Source of the DNA: Brevundimonas huaxiensis
GTDB taxonomy: Bacteria > Pseudomonadota > Alphaproteobacteria > Caulobacterales > Caulobacteraceae
Length of the DNA: 64,000 bases
Assembly: GCF_014218725.1 (NCBI RefSeq)
Contig: NZ_JABBJE010000001.1
Coordinates: 186,001-250,000, forward strand
Reading direction: 5' to 3'
Shown: positions 24,791 through 33,803 of the stretch, piece after piece
How the letters are laid out: each line of letters starts with the position of its first letter
Position numbering within the stretch: the first letter of the stretch is position 1
The notes under the pieces: model-generated
The model's input: the letters and a program-made list of their open reading frames with translations, nothing else
Told to the model about the DNA's origin: nothing
Database searches by the model: none
Program-made: the position numbers and the translations under genes

Positions 24791-25305
24791 TGAACCTGAT
24801 CTTCGAACACGGCATCTGGAGCTTCGCCAATGCGGAGATCTGGGTCGGCATCGGCCTGATCATCTTCTTCGGCATCCTGATCGCCGCCGGCGTGCCCAAG
24901 ATGGCCGGCAAGGCGCTGGACGCCAAGGCCGTCAAGATCCAGGCCGACCTGGACGAGGCCGCGCGCCTGCGCGCCGAAGCCGAAGCCCTGCTGGCCCAGA
25001 TCCGCAAGGAGAAGGCCGAGGCTGAAGCCCAGGCCGCCGAGATGATGGCTCAGGCCGAGGCCGACGCTCGTCGCCTGGAAGTCGAGACCAAGGCCAAGCT
25101 GGAAGAGACTCTGGCCCGTCGTCAGAAGATGGCCGAAACCCGCATCGCCCAAGCCGAAGCCCAGGCCTCGGCCGAGGTGAAGGCCGCCGCCGCCGATCTG
25201 GCCGCCAAGTCGGCGGAACAGGTTCTGGCCGCGCGCCTCGCCAGCGGCGCCAAGGATCCGCTGCTCGACAGCGCCATCGCCCAGATCGGCGATCGCCTGA
25301 ACTGA
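24790..25305 (+). CDS. atpF: F0F1 ATP synthase subunit b
   Basis: The 171-residue protein has one N-terminal membrane helix (about residues 15-38, EIWVGIGLIIFFGILIAAGV) and a long coiled-coil rich in Ala, Glu and Lys that forms the peripheral stalk. It is the last gene of the atpI-B-E-b'-b operon. A strong intrinsic terminator follows 24 bases downstream. The F1 genes are not in this window, as is common in alphaproteobacteria. Confidence 0.95.
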   Translation: MNLIFEHGIWSFANAEIWVGIGLIIFFGILIAAGVPKMAGKALDAKAVKIQADLDEAARLRAEAEALLAQIRKEKAEAEAQAAEMMAQAEADARRLEVETKAKLEETLARRQKMAETRIAQAEAQASAEVKAAAADLAAKSAEQVLAARLASGAKDPLLDSAIAQIGDRLN

Positions 25306-25328
25306 TCAGGGTCGATCCTGAATGAAAC

Positions 25329-25361
25329 AAGGCCCCCGACGTCGCCGTCGGGGGCCTTTTT
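25329..25361 (+). terminator. Intrinsic terminator of the F0 operon
   Basis: AAGGCCCCCGACG and CGTCGGGGGCCTT form a long GC-rich stem around a short loop, directly followed by a run of T. It lies 24 bases after the subunit b stop and ends the ATP synthase F0 transcript. Confidence 0.92.
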
Positions 25362-25381
25362 CTTGGGCGATCAAGCCGTGA

Positions 25382-25852
25382 TCAGTGGGCGTGGGCGCCG
25401 CCGATGATGGTCGCGCCCATCCGTTTATCGCGCGCCACCAGTCGGGCATAGACGTTGCCCAGCACGATGCCGAAGACCGCGTGGGTGATCAGCAGCCAGG
25501 CGAAGGTGCCGAAGCCCGCGCCGGCCGTGAAGGTACGGTAATTCCCGAACATCACGATGGCGGCCATCATCAGGATCCAGGCGCCGACGGCGAAGACGAT
25601 GCCCTTCGTCTCGGGCGTGTCCGTCGGCAGGCGGGGGCACAGGACGGCGAACGACGGCCCCAGGATGAAGACGCCGCTGATGACATGGACGACCCAGCCG
25701 ACAGCCAGATTGCCGGGCATTCCAAGCATGCTGGCGATGACCCCCTGGAAGGGGTCGAACCAGTTCAGGAACATATTGGGGATTTCAAGCAGTGAGACGG
25801 CCACGGTCGCCGCAACGCCGGCGATCAGACCTTTTTGTACGCGTGACATCAT
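25382..25852 (-). CDS. Hypothetical four-helix membrane protein (DUF6789-like)
   Basis: The protein of about 156 residues has four hydrophobic segments, with polar words NMFLNWFDP, GWVVHVISG and ITHAVFGIVLGNVYARL. The layout resembles the DUF6789 membrane family, which has no known function. Two adjacent ATGs (25852 and 25849) are preceded by AAGG. A TTG six codons further up is also open but less likely. It converges on the F0 operon terminator. Confidence 0.78.
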   Translation of the reverse strand: MMSRVQKGLIAGVAATVAVSLLEIPNMFLNWFDPFQGVIASMLGMPGNLAVGWVVHVISGVFILGPSFAVLCPRLPTDTPETKGIVFAVGAWILMMAAIVMFGNYRTFTAGAGFGTFAWLLITHAVFGIVLGNVYARLVARDKRMGATIIGGAHAH

Positions 25853-25947
25853 GACCTTAGCGCCTCCCAACGCCTAAGTGGTTCTCTGATAACGCGCAGA
25901 CAGGATACGCCTGACTTGGGAGAGCTGTGTTCACGATCCTGTGGTTA

Positions 25948-25969
25948 GCGGTTGCAGCAACGCAACCGC
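25948..25969 (-). terminator. Hairpin after the PGPGW membrane protein gene
   Basis: GCGGTTGC and GCAACCGC are perfect 8-base arms around a 6-base loop, 16 bases past the stop of the minus-strand gene at 25985. No T-run follows on either strand, so termination efficiency is doubtful. Confidence 0.45.
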
Positions 25970-25984
25970 GAAATCAGGCCGCGA

Positions 25985-26389
25985 CTAGCGGAAAAGCTTG
26001 CGGAAATAGCGCCGAACACTCTTGCGGCCGCGCGATAGGCGACGGCTGGATCGTTTGGTCACGATCTTTTCGGCCCGCAGCGCCTGTTGCCAGAAGACCG
26101 GGGCGAACTCCGGCTTCTTTCGCATCAGGCGGCGGAAGGGATAGACCCATTTCGGCTGCGCATATTGGGCGCGAATGAACTGACGCTTGGCCCAGAACGA
26201 GCTTTTCAGGATCAGCATCAGGCCGACGGCGATGACGGGAATGCCGCCCGGGCCGGGCAGGGGGGCGATCAGAATGCCCAGCAGCACGACGAACAGACCG
26301 CCGACCATCAGCGCCCAGCGCTTGAAGACCCGCAGCGTCGAGGCGCGCGGCTTGTCAGAGCGAATGAAGGGAACGGGGAGTGAGGTCAC
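25985..26389 (-). CDS. PGPGW-type small membrane protein
   Basis: The 134-residue protein has one long or two short hydrophobic segments (about 26-62) containing APLPGPGG, the mark of a small transmembrane family annotated as PGPGW or TIGR02611-like. Its C-terminus is strongly basic (RRLSRGRKSVRRYFRKLF). The start is GTG at 26389. No function is known. It stands alone on the minus strand. Confidence 0.78.
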   Translation of the reverse strand: MTSLPVPFIRSDKPRASTLRVFKRWALMVGGLFVVLLGILIAPLPGPGGIPVIAVGLMLILKSSFWAKRQFIRAQYAQPKWVYPFRRLMRKKPEFAPVFWQQALRAEKIVTKRSSRRLSRGRKSVRRYFRKLFR

Positions 26390-26418
26390 GAATACGCCAG
26401 ATGGGGAGGAGGATCGTC

Positions 26419-26553
26419 ATGACAACGATCGCCACGGACGCGCGATCCCTCGTCGGGAAAGGAAAAGGCGACCGTGACGACCTTGCCACAAGACCCCTTA
26501 ACGTCCTGCGTCCATGGCGGATGGATGTCCGGCGGGTGAAGCTTTGGTCATGA
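26419..26553 (+). CDS. Possible 44-codon small gene
   Basis: An ATG at 26419 is preceded by GGAGGAGG with a 6-base spacing, one of the best Shine-Dalgarno sequences in the window. It opens a 44-residue basic product (MTTIATDARSLVGKGKG at the start, MDVRRVKLWS at the end). There is no hydrophobic segment and I recognise no family. It lies in the spacer behind the PGPGW gene start and may be a chance frame. Confidence 0.25.
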   Translation: MTTIATDARSLVGKGKGDRDDLATRPLNVLRPWRMDVRRVKLWS

Positions 26554-26600
26554 AGGGAGGATCTCTGCGCGACGTGGCGCGGCGGACACGCCCCGCGCCG

Positions 26601-27518
26601 TCAGCCGTAGGTCACGCCCGTCAGACGCTCTGATTCCGACCACAGACGCCTGGCCACATCGGCGTCCCTGGCCTGGCGCTTGATCACCGCCACGCCGGGC
26701 GGGCCCTTCATCTCCTGAAAGCCCGTGGGGCCGTAGTAGCCGCCGGGCGTCGGGTCCGTCAGGGTCGCGGCCATCAGGATCGGCAGGGCGCCGTCGGCGG
26801 CGGAATGGCTGAGCACGGCCTCCAGCAGCCGGGCGCCGCGCGCGAAAAGGCCGGGCTTGCCGGCATGGCCGTTGGCGATCAGGTCGGTGCGGGCGAAGCC
26901 GGGATGAGCCGCCACGCTGGTCAGGCCCCAGCCGTGGGCGTCGCTGCGGCGCTGAAGCTCCAAGGCGAACATCAGCATGGCCAGTTTGGACTGCTGATAG
27001 ACGGGCCATGGGCTGTAGTGGGTCTGATAGTTCAGGTCGTCCAGGCGGATATGGCCGCTGCGGTGGGCGACGCTGGACAGCTGGACCACGCGGGCTTTCG
27101 CAGCCGTCAGCAAAGGCAGCAGACGGCCGACCAGGGCGAAGTGGGACAGGTAGTTGGTCCCGAACTGCATCTCGAACCCGTCGACGGTCATCTGGCGCGT
27201 AGGCAGGGCCATGACGCCCGCATTGTTGATCAGGATGTCGATGGGGCGTCCCGTCGCCAGATAGCGCTCGGCGAAGGCCTGGACGGAGGCCAGGCTGGCG
27301 AGGTCCAGCAGATCGAACCGCACGGCGGCGTTCGGATGACGAGACCGGATCAGCCGTTCGGCCTCGGTCCCCTTGTCGGGATTGCGGGCCGCCAACACGA
27401 CCTCCGCACCCTTGCCGGCCAGCACAATGGCGGTTTCCAGCCCCAGCCCGCCGGTGGCGCCGGTGACGATGGCCAGTCGGCCGGAAAGATCGGGGATGTC
27501 GTTCGTCGTCCAGGTCAT
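26601..27518 (-). CDS. SDR family NAD(P)-dependent oxidoreductase
   Basis: The 305-residue protein is a short-chain dehydrogenase of the retinol-dehydrogenase/WWOX style. It has TGATGGLG near residue 20, NNAGVM near 95, a catalytic Ser in QLSSVAHRSG and Tyr/Lys in YQQSK. It has the long C-terminal region typical of that subgroup (AAHPGFARTDL). The substrate is unknown. It is monocistronic. A dispersed repeat lies upstream of its start. Confidence 0.9.
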   Translation of the reverse strand: MTWTTNDIPDLSGRLAIVTGATGGLGLETAIVLAGKGAEVVLAARNPDKGTEAERLIRSRHPNAAVRFDLLDLASLASVQAFAERYLATGRPIDILINNAGVMALPTRQMTVDGFEMQFGTNYLSHFALVGRLLPLLTAAKARVVQLSSVAHRSGHIRLDDLNYQTHYSPWPVYQQSKLAMLMFALELQRRSDAHGWGLTSVAAHPGFARTDLIANGHAGKPGLFARGARLLEAVLSHSAADGALPILMAATLTDPTPGGYYGPTGFQEMKGPPGVAVIKRQARDADVARRLWSESERLTGVTYG

Positions 27519-27562
27519 GCGGGGACTTTAGGACGAGCCGAAGGTCGGGCGCCTCTCATTCT

Positions 27563-27725
27563 TTCGTCATTCCGGGCGCAGCGCAGCGAAGACCCGGAAC
27601 CCAGCGGCGCCGAAGGCGAAATCCATCCGCCGCACAAACCTGCCAACATCCCAGTCCGCGCAGATTCGCGCTCTCGCGCGCCGCTGGGTCCCCCGGTCTC
27701 GCTACGCTCGCCGGAGGATGACGAA
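27563..27725. repeat. Paired inverted dispersed repeat (family B)
   Basis: The left arm carries TCATTCCGGGCGCAGCG, GAAGACCCGGAACCCAGCGGCG. The right arm carries the reverse-complement core CGCCGCTGGGTC and CGCTACGCTCGCCGGAGGATGA. The two arms flank about 75 bases of unrelated sequence. Similar units lie at 36755-36892 and, shortened, at 6713-6762. It lies between the SDR gene start and the gcv operon terminator. Confidence 0.75.
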
Positions 27726-27740
27726 AAAGAAGTGTCTCAA

Positions 27741-27779
27741 ACGAAAACAGCGCCCGCCCCGGCGAGGAGACGAGCGCTG
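27741..27779 (-). terminator. Intrinsic terminator of the glycine cleavage operon
   Basis: On the minus strand a 13-base stem beginning CAGCGC and ending GCGCTG (with a few G-U pairs) has a 6-base loop and is followed directly by TTTTCGTTT. It lies 30 bases past the gcvPB stop. Confidence 0.88.
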
Positions 27780-27808
27780 CTTGGCACGGTTAAACCTGTT
27801 GCGTCGCG

Positions 27809-29377
27809 TTATGCCGCCTTGTTGGAGCCTTCCGGCGCGGTCCAGCGCAGAACCGGCGAACGGGCGGCCCGGGTTTCGTCCAGACGTTTCAGAGGCGCGT
27901 GGAAGGGCGCGCCCTTAAAGCGATCGACGTCGCCGGCCTTGGCCGCTCCGGCCAGGGCGCGCATCGCTTCGATGAAGCGGTCCAGTTCGGCCTTGGACTC
28001 GGTTTCCGTCGGCTCGATCAGCATGGCGCCGTGGACGACCAGCGGGAAGTACATGGTCATCGGGTGGAAGCCCTCGTCGATCATCGCCTTGGCGAAGTCG
28101 AGCGTGGTGATGTCCGTGCCCTTCAGCCATTCGTCGTCGAACAGGGCCTCGTGCATGCAGGGGCCGTCGGGGAAGGCGGCCGACATCAAATCACCGAGCC
28201 GGGCCTTGATGTAGTTGGCGTTCAGGACGGCGTCCTCGGCGACCTGACGCAGGCCGTCGGCGCCATGCGACATCATGTAGGACAGGGCGCGGGTATACAT
28301 GCCCATCTGGCCCTGGAAGGCGCACAGACGGCCGAAGGCTTGCTCGGCCTCATCCTCCTCGCGCTCGATCAGGCGATAGCCGCCGTCGTCATGCACGACC
28401 CAGGGGGCGGGGGCGAAGGGGGCCAGGGCCTCGGACAGCACCACCGGACCTGCGCCCGGACCGCCGCCGCCGTGGGGCGTCGAGAAGGTCTTGTGCAGGT
28501 TGATGTGCATCGCATCGACGCCCAGGTCGCCCGGACGAACCCGGCCGACGATGGCGTTGAAGTTGGCGCCGTCGCAGTAGAAATAGGCGCCGGCCTCATG
28601 CGTCAGGCGGCTGATCTCCAGGATGTCGCGCTCGAACAGGCCGCAGGTGTTGGGGTTGGTCACCATGATGGCGGCGACGTCGTCACCCAGCTTGGACGCC
28701 AGGTCGGCGACGTCCACGCGGCCGTCCTCGGTCTGGGCCACTTCGACCACCCAATAGCCGACGAAGGCGGCGGTCGCCGGATTGGTGCCGTGGGCGCTGG
28801 TGGGCACCAGAACCTTGCGGCGCTTCTCATGCTGGCCCGACGCCTCGTGGGCGGCGCGGATCGCCATCAGGCCGCACAGTTCGCCGTGGGCGCCGGCCTT
28901 GGGCGATAGGGCGACGGCGGGCATGCCAGTCAGGGTTTTCAGCCAGTGGGCCAGGGTGTCCATCAGCTCGAGCGCGCCCTGAACGGTCGAGATCGGCTGA
29001 AGCGGGTGGATGTCGGAGAAGCCGGGCAGGCGGGCCATCTTCTCGTTCAGGCGCGGGTTGTGCTTCATCGTGCACGAACCCAGCGGATAGATGGCCAGAT
29101 CGATGGCGTGGTTCTTCTGGCTCAGGCGCACATAGTGGCGCATGGTTTCCGGTTCGGACAGGCCGGGCAGGCCGATCGGATCCTTGCGGACCAGGTCGCC
29201 CAGATCGGAGCCGTCCGTCTTGGGTTCCGGCAGATCGACGCCGGTCTTGCCCCAGCCATCGCCCTCGAAGATCAGGGCTTCGTTCTGCAACAGGCCGCGG
29301 CCGCCGGTCAGGGTGGCGGGCTTGGTCTGGACCTGGTTCGGCGCGGTCGGGCGGCCGACGGTGTTCATGGTGCTCAT
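27809..29377 (-). CDS. gcvPB: Glycine dehydrogenase (decarboxylating) subunit 2
   Basis: This is the C-terminal half of the split P-protein, 522 residues. The PLP lysine is in HINLHKTFSTPHGGGGPG. Other family words are LGSCTMKHNPR, PTSAHGTNPATA and YCDGANFNAI. Together with GcvPA it decarboxylates glycine and passes the aminomethyl group to GcvH. A second ATG three codons in (29368) is also possible. It is the last gene of the operon and is followed by a strong terminator. Confidence 0.96.
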   Translation of the reverse strand: MSTMNTVGRPTAPNQVQTKPATLTGGRGLLQNEALIFEGDGWGKTGVDLPEPKTDGSDLGDLVRKDPIGLPGLSEPETMRHYVRLSQKNHAIDLAIYPLGSCTMKHNPRLNEKMARLPGFSDIHPLQPISTVQGALELMDTLAHWLKTLTGMPAVALSPKAGAHGELCGLMAIRAAHEASGQHEKRRKVLVPTSAHGTNPATAAFVGYWVVEVAQTEDGRVDVADLASKLGDDVAAIMVTNPNTCGLFERDILEISRLTHEAGAYFYCDGANFNAIVGRVRPGDLGVDAMHINLHKTFSTPHGGGGPGAGPVVLSEALAPFAPAPWVVHDDGGYRLIEREEDEAEQAFGRLCAFQGQMGMYTRALSYMMSHGADGLRQVAEDAVLNANYIKARLGDLMSAAFPDGPCMHEALFDDEWLKGTDITTLDFAKAMIDEGFHPMTMYFPLVVHGAMLIEPTETESKAELDRFIEAMRALAGAAKAGDVDRFKGAPFHAPLKRLDETRAARSPVLRWTAPEGSNKAA

Positions 29378-29389
29378 GGTCAGTATCCC

Positions 29390-30736
29390 TTACGCGCCGA
29401 GGACTTTGGAGAGCGACTTGGCGAGGATCTGGATGTCGGCATCCAGGGTCGTCTCGGTCGCAGCGACCAGCAGGACATCGTCCATGCCGGCGTCAGGGGC
29501 CAGGCGGCTGTAGGGCACGCCGGCCAGGACGTGATGGGCGGCCAACTGATCCACGACCTCGGCCGCGTTCTTGGGCAGGCGCACCGCGAACTCGTTGAAG
29601 AAGCGGTCGGTTAGGACTTCGACGCCCGGAATGGCGGCCAGAGCGTCGCGGGTGGCGACGGCCTTTTCGTGGTTCAGCAGGGCCAGCTTACGCAGCCCCG
29701 TCTCGCCCAGCAGACTCATATGGATGGTGAAGGCCAGGGTGCACAGGCCTGAGTTGGTGCAGATGTTCGACGTCGCCTTGTCACGGCGAATATGCTGCTC
29801 GCGCGTGGACAGGGTCAGGACGAAGCCGCGCTCGCCGTCGGCGTCCACCGTTTCGCCGGTCAGACGGCCGGGCATCTGGCGGATCAGCTTCTCGCGCGTG
29901 GCGAACAGGCCGACGTAGGGACCGCCGAAGTTCAGGGCGTTGCCGATCGACTGGCCTTCGGCGGCGACGATGTCGGCGCCCATCTCGCCGGGCGACTTCA
30001 GCAGGCCCATCGACACAACCTCGGTGACCACGACGATCAGCAGGGCGCCGGCGGCGTGCGCGGCCTCGGCGATCTTGGTCACGTCGGTGGCCGTGCCGAA
30101 GACGTTCGGGGTCTGAACGACGACGCAGGCGGTGTCGGGACCAATCTGGTCGATCACGGCGGCCTCGGCATCCACGGCGGCGGGCAGGGCCAGGGTCTCG
30201 ACGCCGACGGCGTGAACCACGGTCTCGGTCGCCTTGATGTAGTGCGGGTGCACGCCGCCCGAGATCACCGCCTTGTTGCGGCGGGTCACGCGCGTCGCCA
30301 TCAGCACGCCCTCGGCCATGGCGGTCGAACCGTCGTACAGGCTGGCGTTGGCGACCGGCATCCCGGTCAGGTTCGCGACCTGGGTCTGGAACTCGTAAAG
30401 GTACTGCAGCGTGCCCTGCGCGATTTCCGGCTGGTAGGGGGTGTAGCTGGTCAGGAACTCCGAGCGCTGGATCACGTGATCCACCGTCGCCGGGACGTGG
30501 TGCTTGTAAGCCCCTGCGCCGCAGAAGAAGGGCACGGCGCCGGCCGTGGCGTTCTTGGCCGCCATGGCGGACAGGGCGCGCTCGACCTCCAACTCGCCTG
30601 CGACGCGCGGCAGATCGACGGGGCCGTCCAGACGGGCGGCCTGGGGCACGTCCACGAACAGATCATCGATGGATTTCGCGCCGATGGCGGCGAGCATCGC
30701 CGTGCGGTCGTCGGGCGTCAGGGGGAGGTAACGCAT
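29390..30736 (-). CDS. gcvPA: Glycine dehydrogenase (decarboxylating) subunit 1
   Basis: This is the N-terminal half of the split P-protein, about 448 residues. It has [11 protein letters not shown] at the start, [36 protein letters not shown] and [11 protein letters not shown] chose the ATG at 30736 because AGGA lies 7 bases upstream and it gives the usual N-terminus; an ATG at 30754 is also open. A perfect hairpin separates it from gcvH, and gcvPB follows after 12 bases. Confidence 0.95.
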   Translation of the reverse strand: MRYLPLTPDDRTAMLAAIGAKSIDDLFVDVPQAARLDGPVDLPRVAGELEVERALSAMAAKNATAGAVPFFCGAGAYKHHVPATVDHVIQRSEFLTSYTPYQPEIAQGTLQYLYEFQTQVANLTGMPVANASLYDGSTAMAEGVLMATRVTRRNKAVISGGVHPHYIKATETVVHAVGVETLALPAAVDAEAAVIDQIGPDTACVVVQTPNVFGTATDVTKIAEAAHAAGALLIVVVTEVVSMGLLKSPGEMGADIVAAEGQSIGNALNFGGPYVGLFATREKLIRQMPGRLTGETVDADGERGFVLTLSTREQHIRRDKATSNICTNSGLCTLAFTIHMSLLGETGLRKLALLNHEKAVATRDALAAIPGVEVLTDRFFNEFAVRLPKNAAEVVDQLAAHHVLAGVPYSRLAPDAGMDDVLLVAATETTLDADIQILAKSLSKVLGA

Positions 30737-30765
30737 GGTCGTGTCCTGGGCCATGAAAGGCCGAA

Positions 30766-30789
30766 GACCCGCTGACTAATCAGCGGGTC
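30766..30789 (-). promoter_or_regulatory. Hairpin between gcvH and gcvPA
   Basis: GACCCGCTGA and TCAGCGGGTC are a perfect 10-base stem with loop CTAA, in the spacer inside the operon. On the minus strand TTCGGCCTTTC follows, which is only mildly T-rich. It could be a partial terminator or an RNA-stability element that sets gcvH expression above that of the P-protein. Confidence 0.65.
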
Positions 30790-30798
30790 CGATGGGGC

Positions 30799-31164
30799 TT
30801 AGAGGGTGGCGAGGAAGGCGTCGTAGGCGGACTGGTCCATCAGGGCGTCCAGTTGCGAGGCGTCCGAGACCTTGATCTTAGCGAACCAGCCGTCGGCCTC
30901 GGCGCCCGAGTTGACGGTTTCCGGGGCGGTCGACAGGGCGTCGTTCGCCTCGACCACTTCGCCCGAGACGGGGGCGTAGACGTCCGACGCCGCCTTGACG
31001 CTCTCGACCACGGCGAAGCTGTCGCCCTTGGAGACGGTCTTGCCGACTTCAGGCACTTCGACGAACACCACGTCGCCCAGGGCGTCGGCGGCGTGTTTGG
31101 AGATGCCGACGGTGGCGATGTCGCCGTCCAGGCTGACCCACTCGTGATCCTTGGTGAACTTCAT
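30799..31164 (-). CDS. gcvH: Glycine cleavage system H protein
   Basis: The 121-residue H protein carries the lipoyl-lysine in [13 protein letters not shown]. It shuttles the aminomethyl intermediate between the P, T and L proteins. The N-terminus [14 protein letters not shown] is typical. It lies between gcvT (11-base gap) and gcvPA. The lipoamide dehydrogenase (L protein) gene is not in this window. Confidence 0.97.
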   Translation of the reverse strand: MKFTKDHEWVSLDGDIATVGISKHAADALGDVVFVEVPEVGKTVSKGDSFAVVESVKAASDVYAPVSGEVVEANDALSTAPETVNSGAEADGWFAKIKVSDASQLDALMDQSAYDAFLATL

Positions 31165-31175
31165 GGTCTGATCTC

Positions 31176-32288
31176 TCAGGCTTTGGGTTTGCGGTAATAG
31201 CGTTGAGCCACGAAAGGCATGGCGACGACTTCGGCGGCGGCGGTCTTGCCGCGCACGATGACCTTCAGCGCCGTGCCCAGGGCGGCATGGGCCGGCGGGA
31301 CGTAGCCCATGGCGATGTTCTTGCCCAAGGTGGGGGAGGGGCCGCCCGAGGTGACCTTGCCGATCACGTTACCGTCGGCGTCGGCGATTTCGGCGCCTTC
31401 ACGGGCCGGGGCGCCTTCCTTGACGATCAGGCCGACGCGAACGCGCGAGGCGCCGTTGGACAGCTCCTTCAGGATGCGCTCGGCGCCGGCGAAGTCCGCG
31501 CGTTCCTTCCGTGACTTGGACAGGGCGAAGGTCAGGGCGCCTTCCACCGGCGAGGTGGTCGGGTCGATGTCGTGGCCGTGCAGCGGGAGGCCCGCTTCCA
31601 GCCGCAAGCTGTCGCGGGCGCCCAGGCCGATCGGCTTGACGCGAGCGTCTTCCAGGATCGTGTTCCAGATGCGCTCGGCCTGGTCGGCTGGGACCGAAAT
31701 CTCATAGCCGTCTTCGCCGGTGTAGCCCGAGCGCGAGACGTAGCAGTCGGCCCCGAACAGCATCAGACGGGCGCATTCCATGAAGCCCATTTCGGCCAGG
31801 ATCGGCTCGTGCGCGGCCATGACCTCGGCGGCTTCCGGCCCCTGGATGGCGATCAGCGCGCGGTCCAGCACCGTCAGCTTGGCGTCGCCTTCGAGGTTGG
31901 CTTCCCAAAAGGCGAAATCCTCGTCCTTGTTGCCGGCGTTGACGACGACGAACAGGCCGTCGTGATCCGGCCGTCCGGCCATCAGGTCGTCGATGATGCC
32001 GCCTTCGCCGTTCAGCAGGAGGGAATATTTCTGTTTGCCGGCCTTCAGGATGGCATAGTCGCCGGGCACGAAACGCTCGAACTGGGCGGTCGCGTCCTCG
32101 CCGGTGATCTTGCACTGGCCCATGTGGGAGACGTCGAACAGACCGGCGTGTTCCCGCGTCCAGCGGTGCTCGGCCAGAACGCCTTCATACTGGACCGGCA
32201 TGTCATAGCCGCCGAAGCCCACCATGCGGGCGCCCAGCGCGCGGTGCGCGGCGTTCAGGGGCGTGATCTTCAGGGTCTGTTCGGTCAT
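31176..32288 (-). CDS. gcvT: Glycine cleavage system aminomethyltransferase T
   Basis: The 370-residue T protein transfers the methylene group to tetrahydrofolate and releases ammonia. Typical words are [39 protein letters not shown] and [11 protein letters not shown]. It is the first gene of gcvT-gcvH-gcvPA-gcvPB. A tandem glycine riboswitch lies in its leader (32338-32526), so the operon should switch on when glycine is in excess. Confidence 0.97.
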   Translation of the reverse strand: MTEQTLKITPLNAAHRALGARMVGFGGYDMPVQYEGVLAEHRWTREHAGLFDVSHMGQCKITGEDATAQFERFVPGDYAILKAGKQKYSLLLNGEGGIIDDLMAGRPDHDGLFVVVNAGNKDEDFAFWEANLEGDAKLTVLDRALIAIQGPEAAEVMAAHEPILAEMGFMECARLMLFGADCYVSRSGYTGEDGYEISVPADQAERIWNTILEDARVKPIGLGARDSLRLEAGLPLHGHDIDPTTSPVEGALTFALSKSRKERADFAGAERILKELSNGASRVRVGLIVKEGAPAREGAEIADADGNVIGKVTSGGPSPTLGKNIAMGYVPPAHAALGTALKVIVRGKTAAAEVVAMPFVAQRYYRKPKA

Positions 32289-32337
32289 GGTTCAGGCTTT
32301 CACGGTCGCGTGTTGTGGCGGAGCTCCGCCGTCCTCG

Positions 32338-32526
32338 CGCCCCCGCTGTCCTGAAGCCTGAGAGATTCCGGCGACCAAATCATGTCGCCTTGCTCCGTCG
32401 GCGCGCCCGAATGGGCGACTTTCCAGCGTCCGTGTGCTTCGCGGTCCGTTTGCCTGAGCGTTTCCGGGGCGGTTGCGCCTTCGGCGTCGAACCCTGTTTC
32501 CAGCGCCCGATCTCTCCCGCGAGAGC
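32338..32526 (-). promoter_or_regulatory. Tandem glycine riboswitch upstream of gcvT
   Basis: Read on the minus strand, aptamer 1 (about 32526-32440) has GGGAGAGA, CGCCGAAGGCGCAA and GGAAACGCTCAGGCAAA with GGACCGC. Aptamer 2 (about 32439-32338) has CTGGAAAG, GCCGACGGAGCAA and GGAATCTCTCAGGC with GGACAG. These are the conserved core words of glycine aptamers, in the usual cooperative tandem. The rest of the 346-base spacer is the leader to gcvT, with a GGCGGAGCTCCGCC palindrome (32317-32330), and on the other side the short leader of the divergent hydrolase gene. Confidence 0.92.
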
Positions 32527-32634
32527 CTGCGACCTAAGGCATCGACTCAAGCGCCAAGTCAAGCAGGCCGGGAACAAGGATGCGTGCGGCGGGTTGTCGT
32601 TTCGAACCCCGAAACCAGACCCAGGAATGCCAAA

Positions 32635-33672
32635 ATGTCCATTATAGACAAGCTGTTCGGCGACAACGACAAGCCGCGCGATACGCCTGCCAAGGCCGAT
32701 GGCCCGATGCAGAAGGTTCTGGATGAACTGGCGTCCCTCGGCGGCAAGCCGATCGAGACCCTGTCGCCAGAGGAGGCCCGCCAGCAACCGACCCCGACCG
32801 ACGCGGTGAAATCGCTCTTGCGCAAGGACGGCAAGGACCCCAGCGACGACATGGGCGTCAAGACCAGCGACATCACCATCCCCGGCGCCGCCGGCCCGAT
32901 CCAGGCGCGCATCTACAAGCCGCACGACCATTCCGAAGACAAGCTGCATCCGGTCGTCGTCTATTTCCACGGCGGCGGCTTCGTGATCGCGGATCTGGAC
33001 GTCTATGACGGCGGCCCGCGCGGCGTGTCCAAGATGGCGGACGTGATCGTGGTGTCGGTCCATTACCGCCAGGCCCCGGAACATCATTTCCCCGCCGCCC
33101 ACGACGACGCACTGGCCGCTTACCGCTGGGTGCTGGAGAATGCGCAGACCTTCCGCGGCGACCCGCAAAAGGTGGCGGTGATGGGCGAAAGCGCAGGCGG
33201 CAACCTGGCCATCGGCGTGTCGATGATGGCGCGCGACGCCGGACTGCCGGCGCCCAAACATCAGGTGCTGGTCTACCCGGTCGCCGGCGTGGACATGGAC
33301 AATGAGTCCTACGTCGAGAACGCCGACGCCAAGCCGCTGAACAAGCCGATGATGAAGTGGTTCGTGAAGCACATCTTCGCCAACGAGGCCGATGCGCAAG
33401 ACCCGCGCATCAATATCGTCGAGAAGGCGAACCTTTCGGGCCTGCCCTCGACGACGGTGATCTGCGCCGAGATCGATCCGCTGCGCACCGAAGGCGAACT
33501 TCTGGCCGAGAAGCTGGAGCAGGCGCGCGTCGATGTGCGTCACAAGACCTTCAACGGCTCGACGCACGAGTTCTTCGGCATGGCGGCGGTCGTGCCGGAT
33601 GCGGCGGCGGCCCAGACCTTCGCCGCCCACGAACTGAAACGGGCGTTCGGTACGGCGATCCTGCCGATCTGA
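32635..33672 (+). CDS. Alpha/beta hydrolase, hormone-sensitive-lipase family
   Basis: The 345-residue protein has the HSL-family oxyanion motif FHGGGFV near residue 115, the nucleophile elbow GESAGGN, an acid in EIDPLRTEGE and His in STHEFFG. An N-terminal region of about 75 residues precedes the hydrolase domain. It is probably an esterase of unknown substrate. I chose the ATG at 32635 over an upstream frame because the upstream part lies in the riboswitch. It is followed by a clear terminator. Confidence 0.9.
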   Translation: MSIIDKLFGDNDKPRDTPAKADGPMQKVLDELASLGGKPIETLSPEEARQQPTPTDAVKSLLRKDGKDPSDDMGVKTSDITIPGAAGPIQARIYKPHDHSEDKLHPVVVYFHGGGFVIADLDVYDGGPRGVSKMADVIVVSVHYRQAPEHHFPAAHDDALAAYRWVLENAQTFRGDPQKVAVMGESAGGNLAIGVSMMARDAGLPAPKHQVLVYPVAGVDMDNESYVENADAKPLNKPMMKWFVKHIFANEADAQDPRINIVEKANLSGLPSTTVICAEIDPLRTEGELLAEKLEQARVDVRHKTFNGSTHEFFGMAAVVPDAAAAQTFAAHELKRAFGTAILPI

Positions 33673-33694
33673 CCGGCAACGCCGAAGGATAAGG

Positions 33695-33724
33695 AAACGC
33701 CCCGGTTTCGCCGGGGCGTTTTCG
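33695..33724 (+). terminator. Intrinsic terminator of the hydrolase gene
   Basis: AAACGCCCCGG and CCGGGGCGTTTT form an 11-base stem around TTTCG-type loop bases, ending in a T-run. It lies about 23 bases past the hydrolase stop and ahead of fbp. Confidence 0.9.
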
Positions 33725-33803
33725 TTGTCACCTTGCCCTGCCGCCTTGCTCTGGGGCCTGTCCCCCGCCAAAACGGCGCAACGCCCCGAACCGGACCGAC
33801 CGC

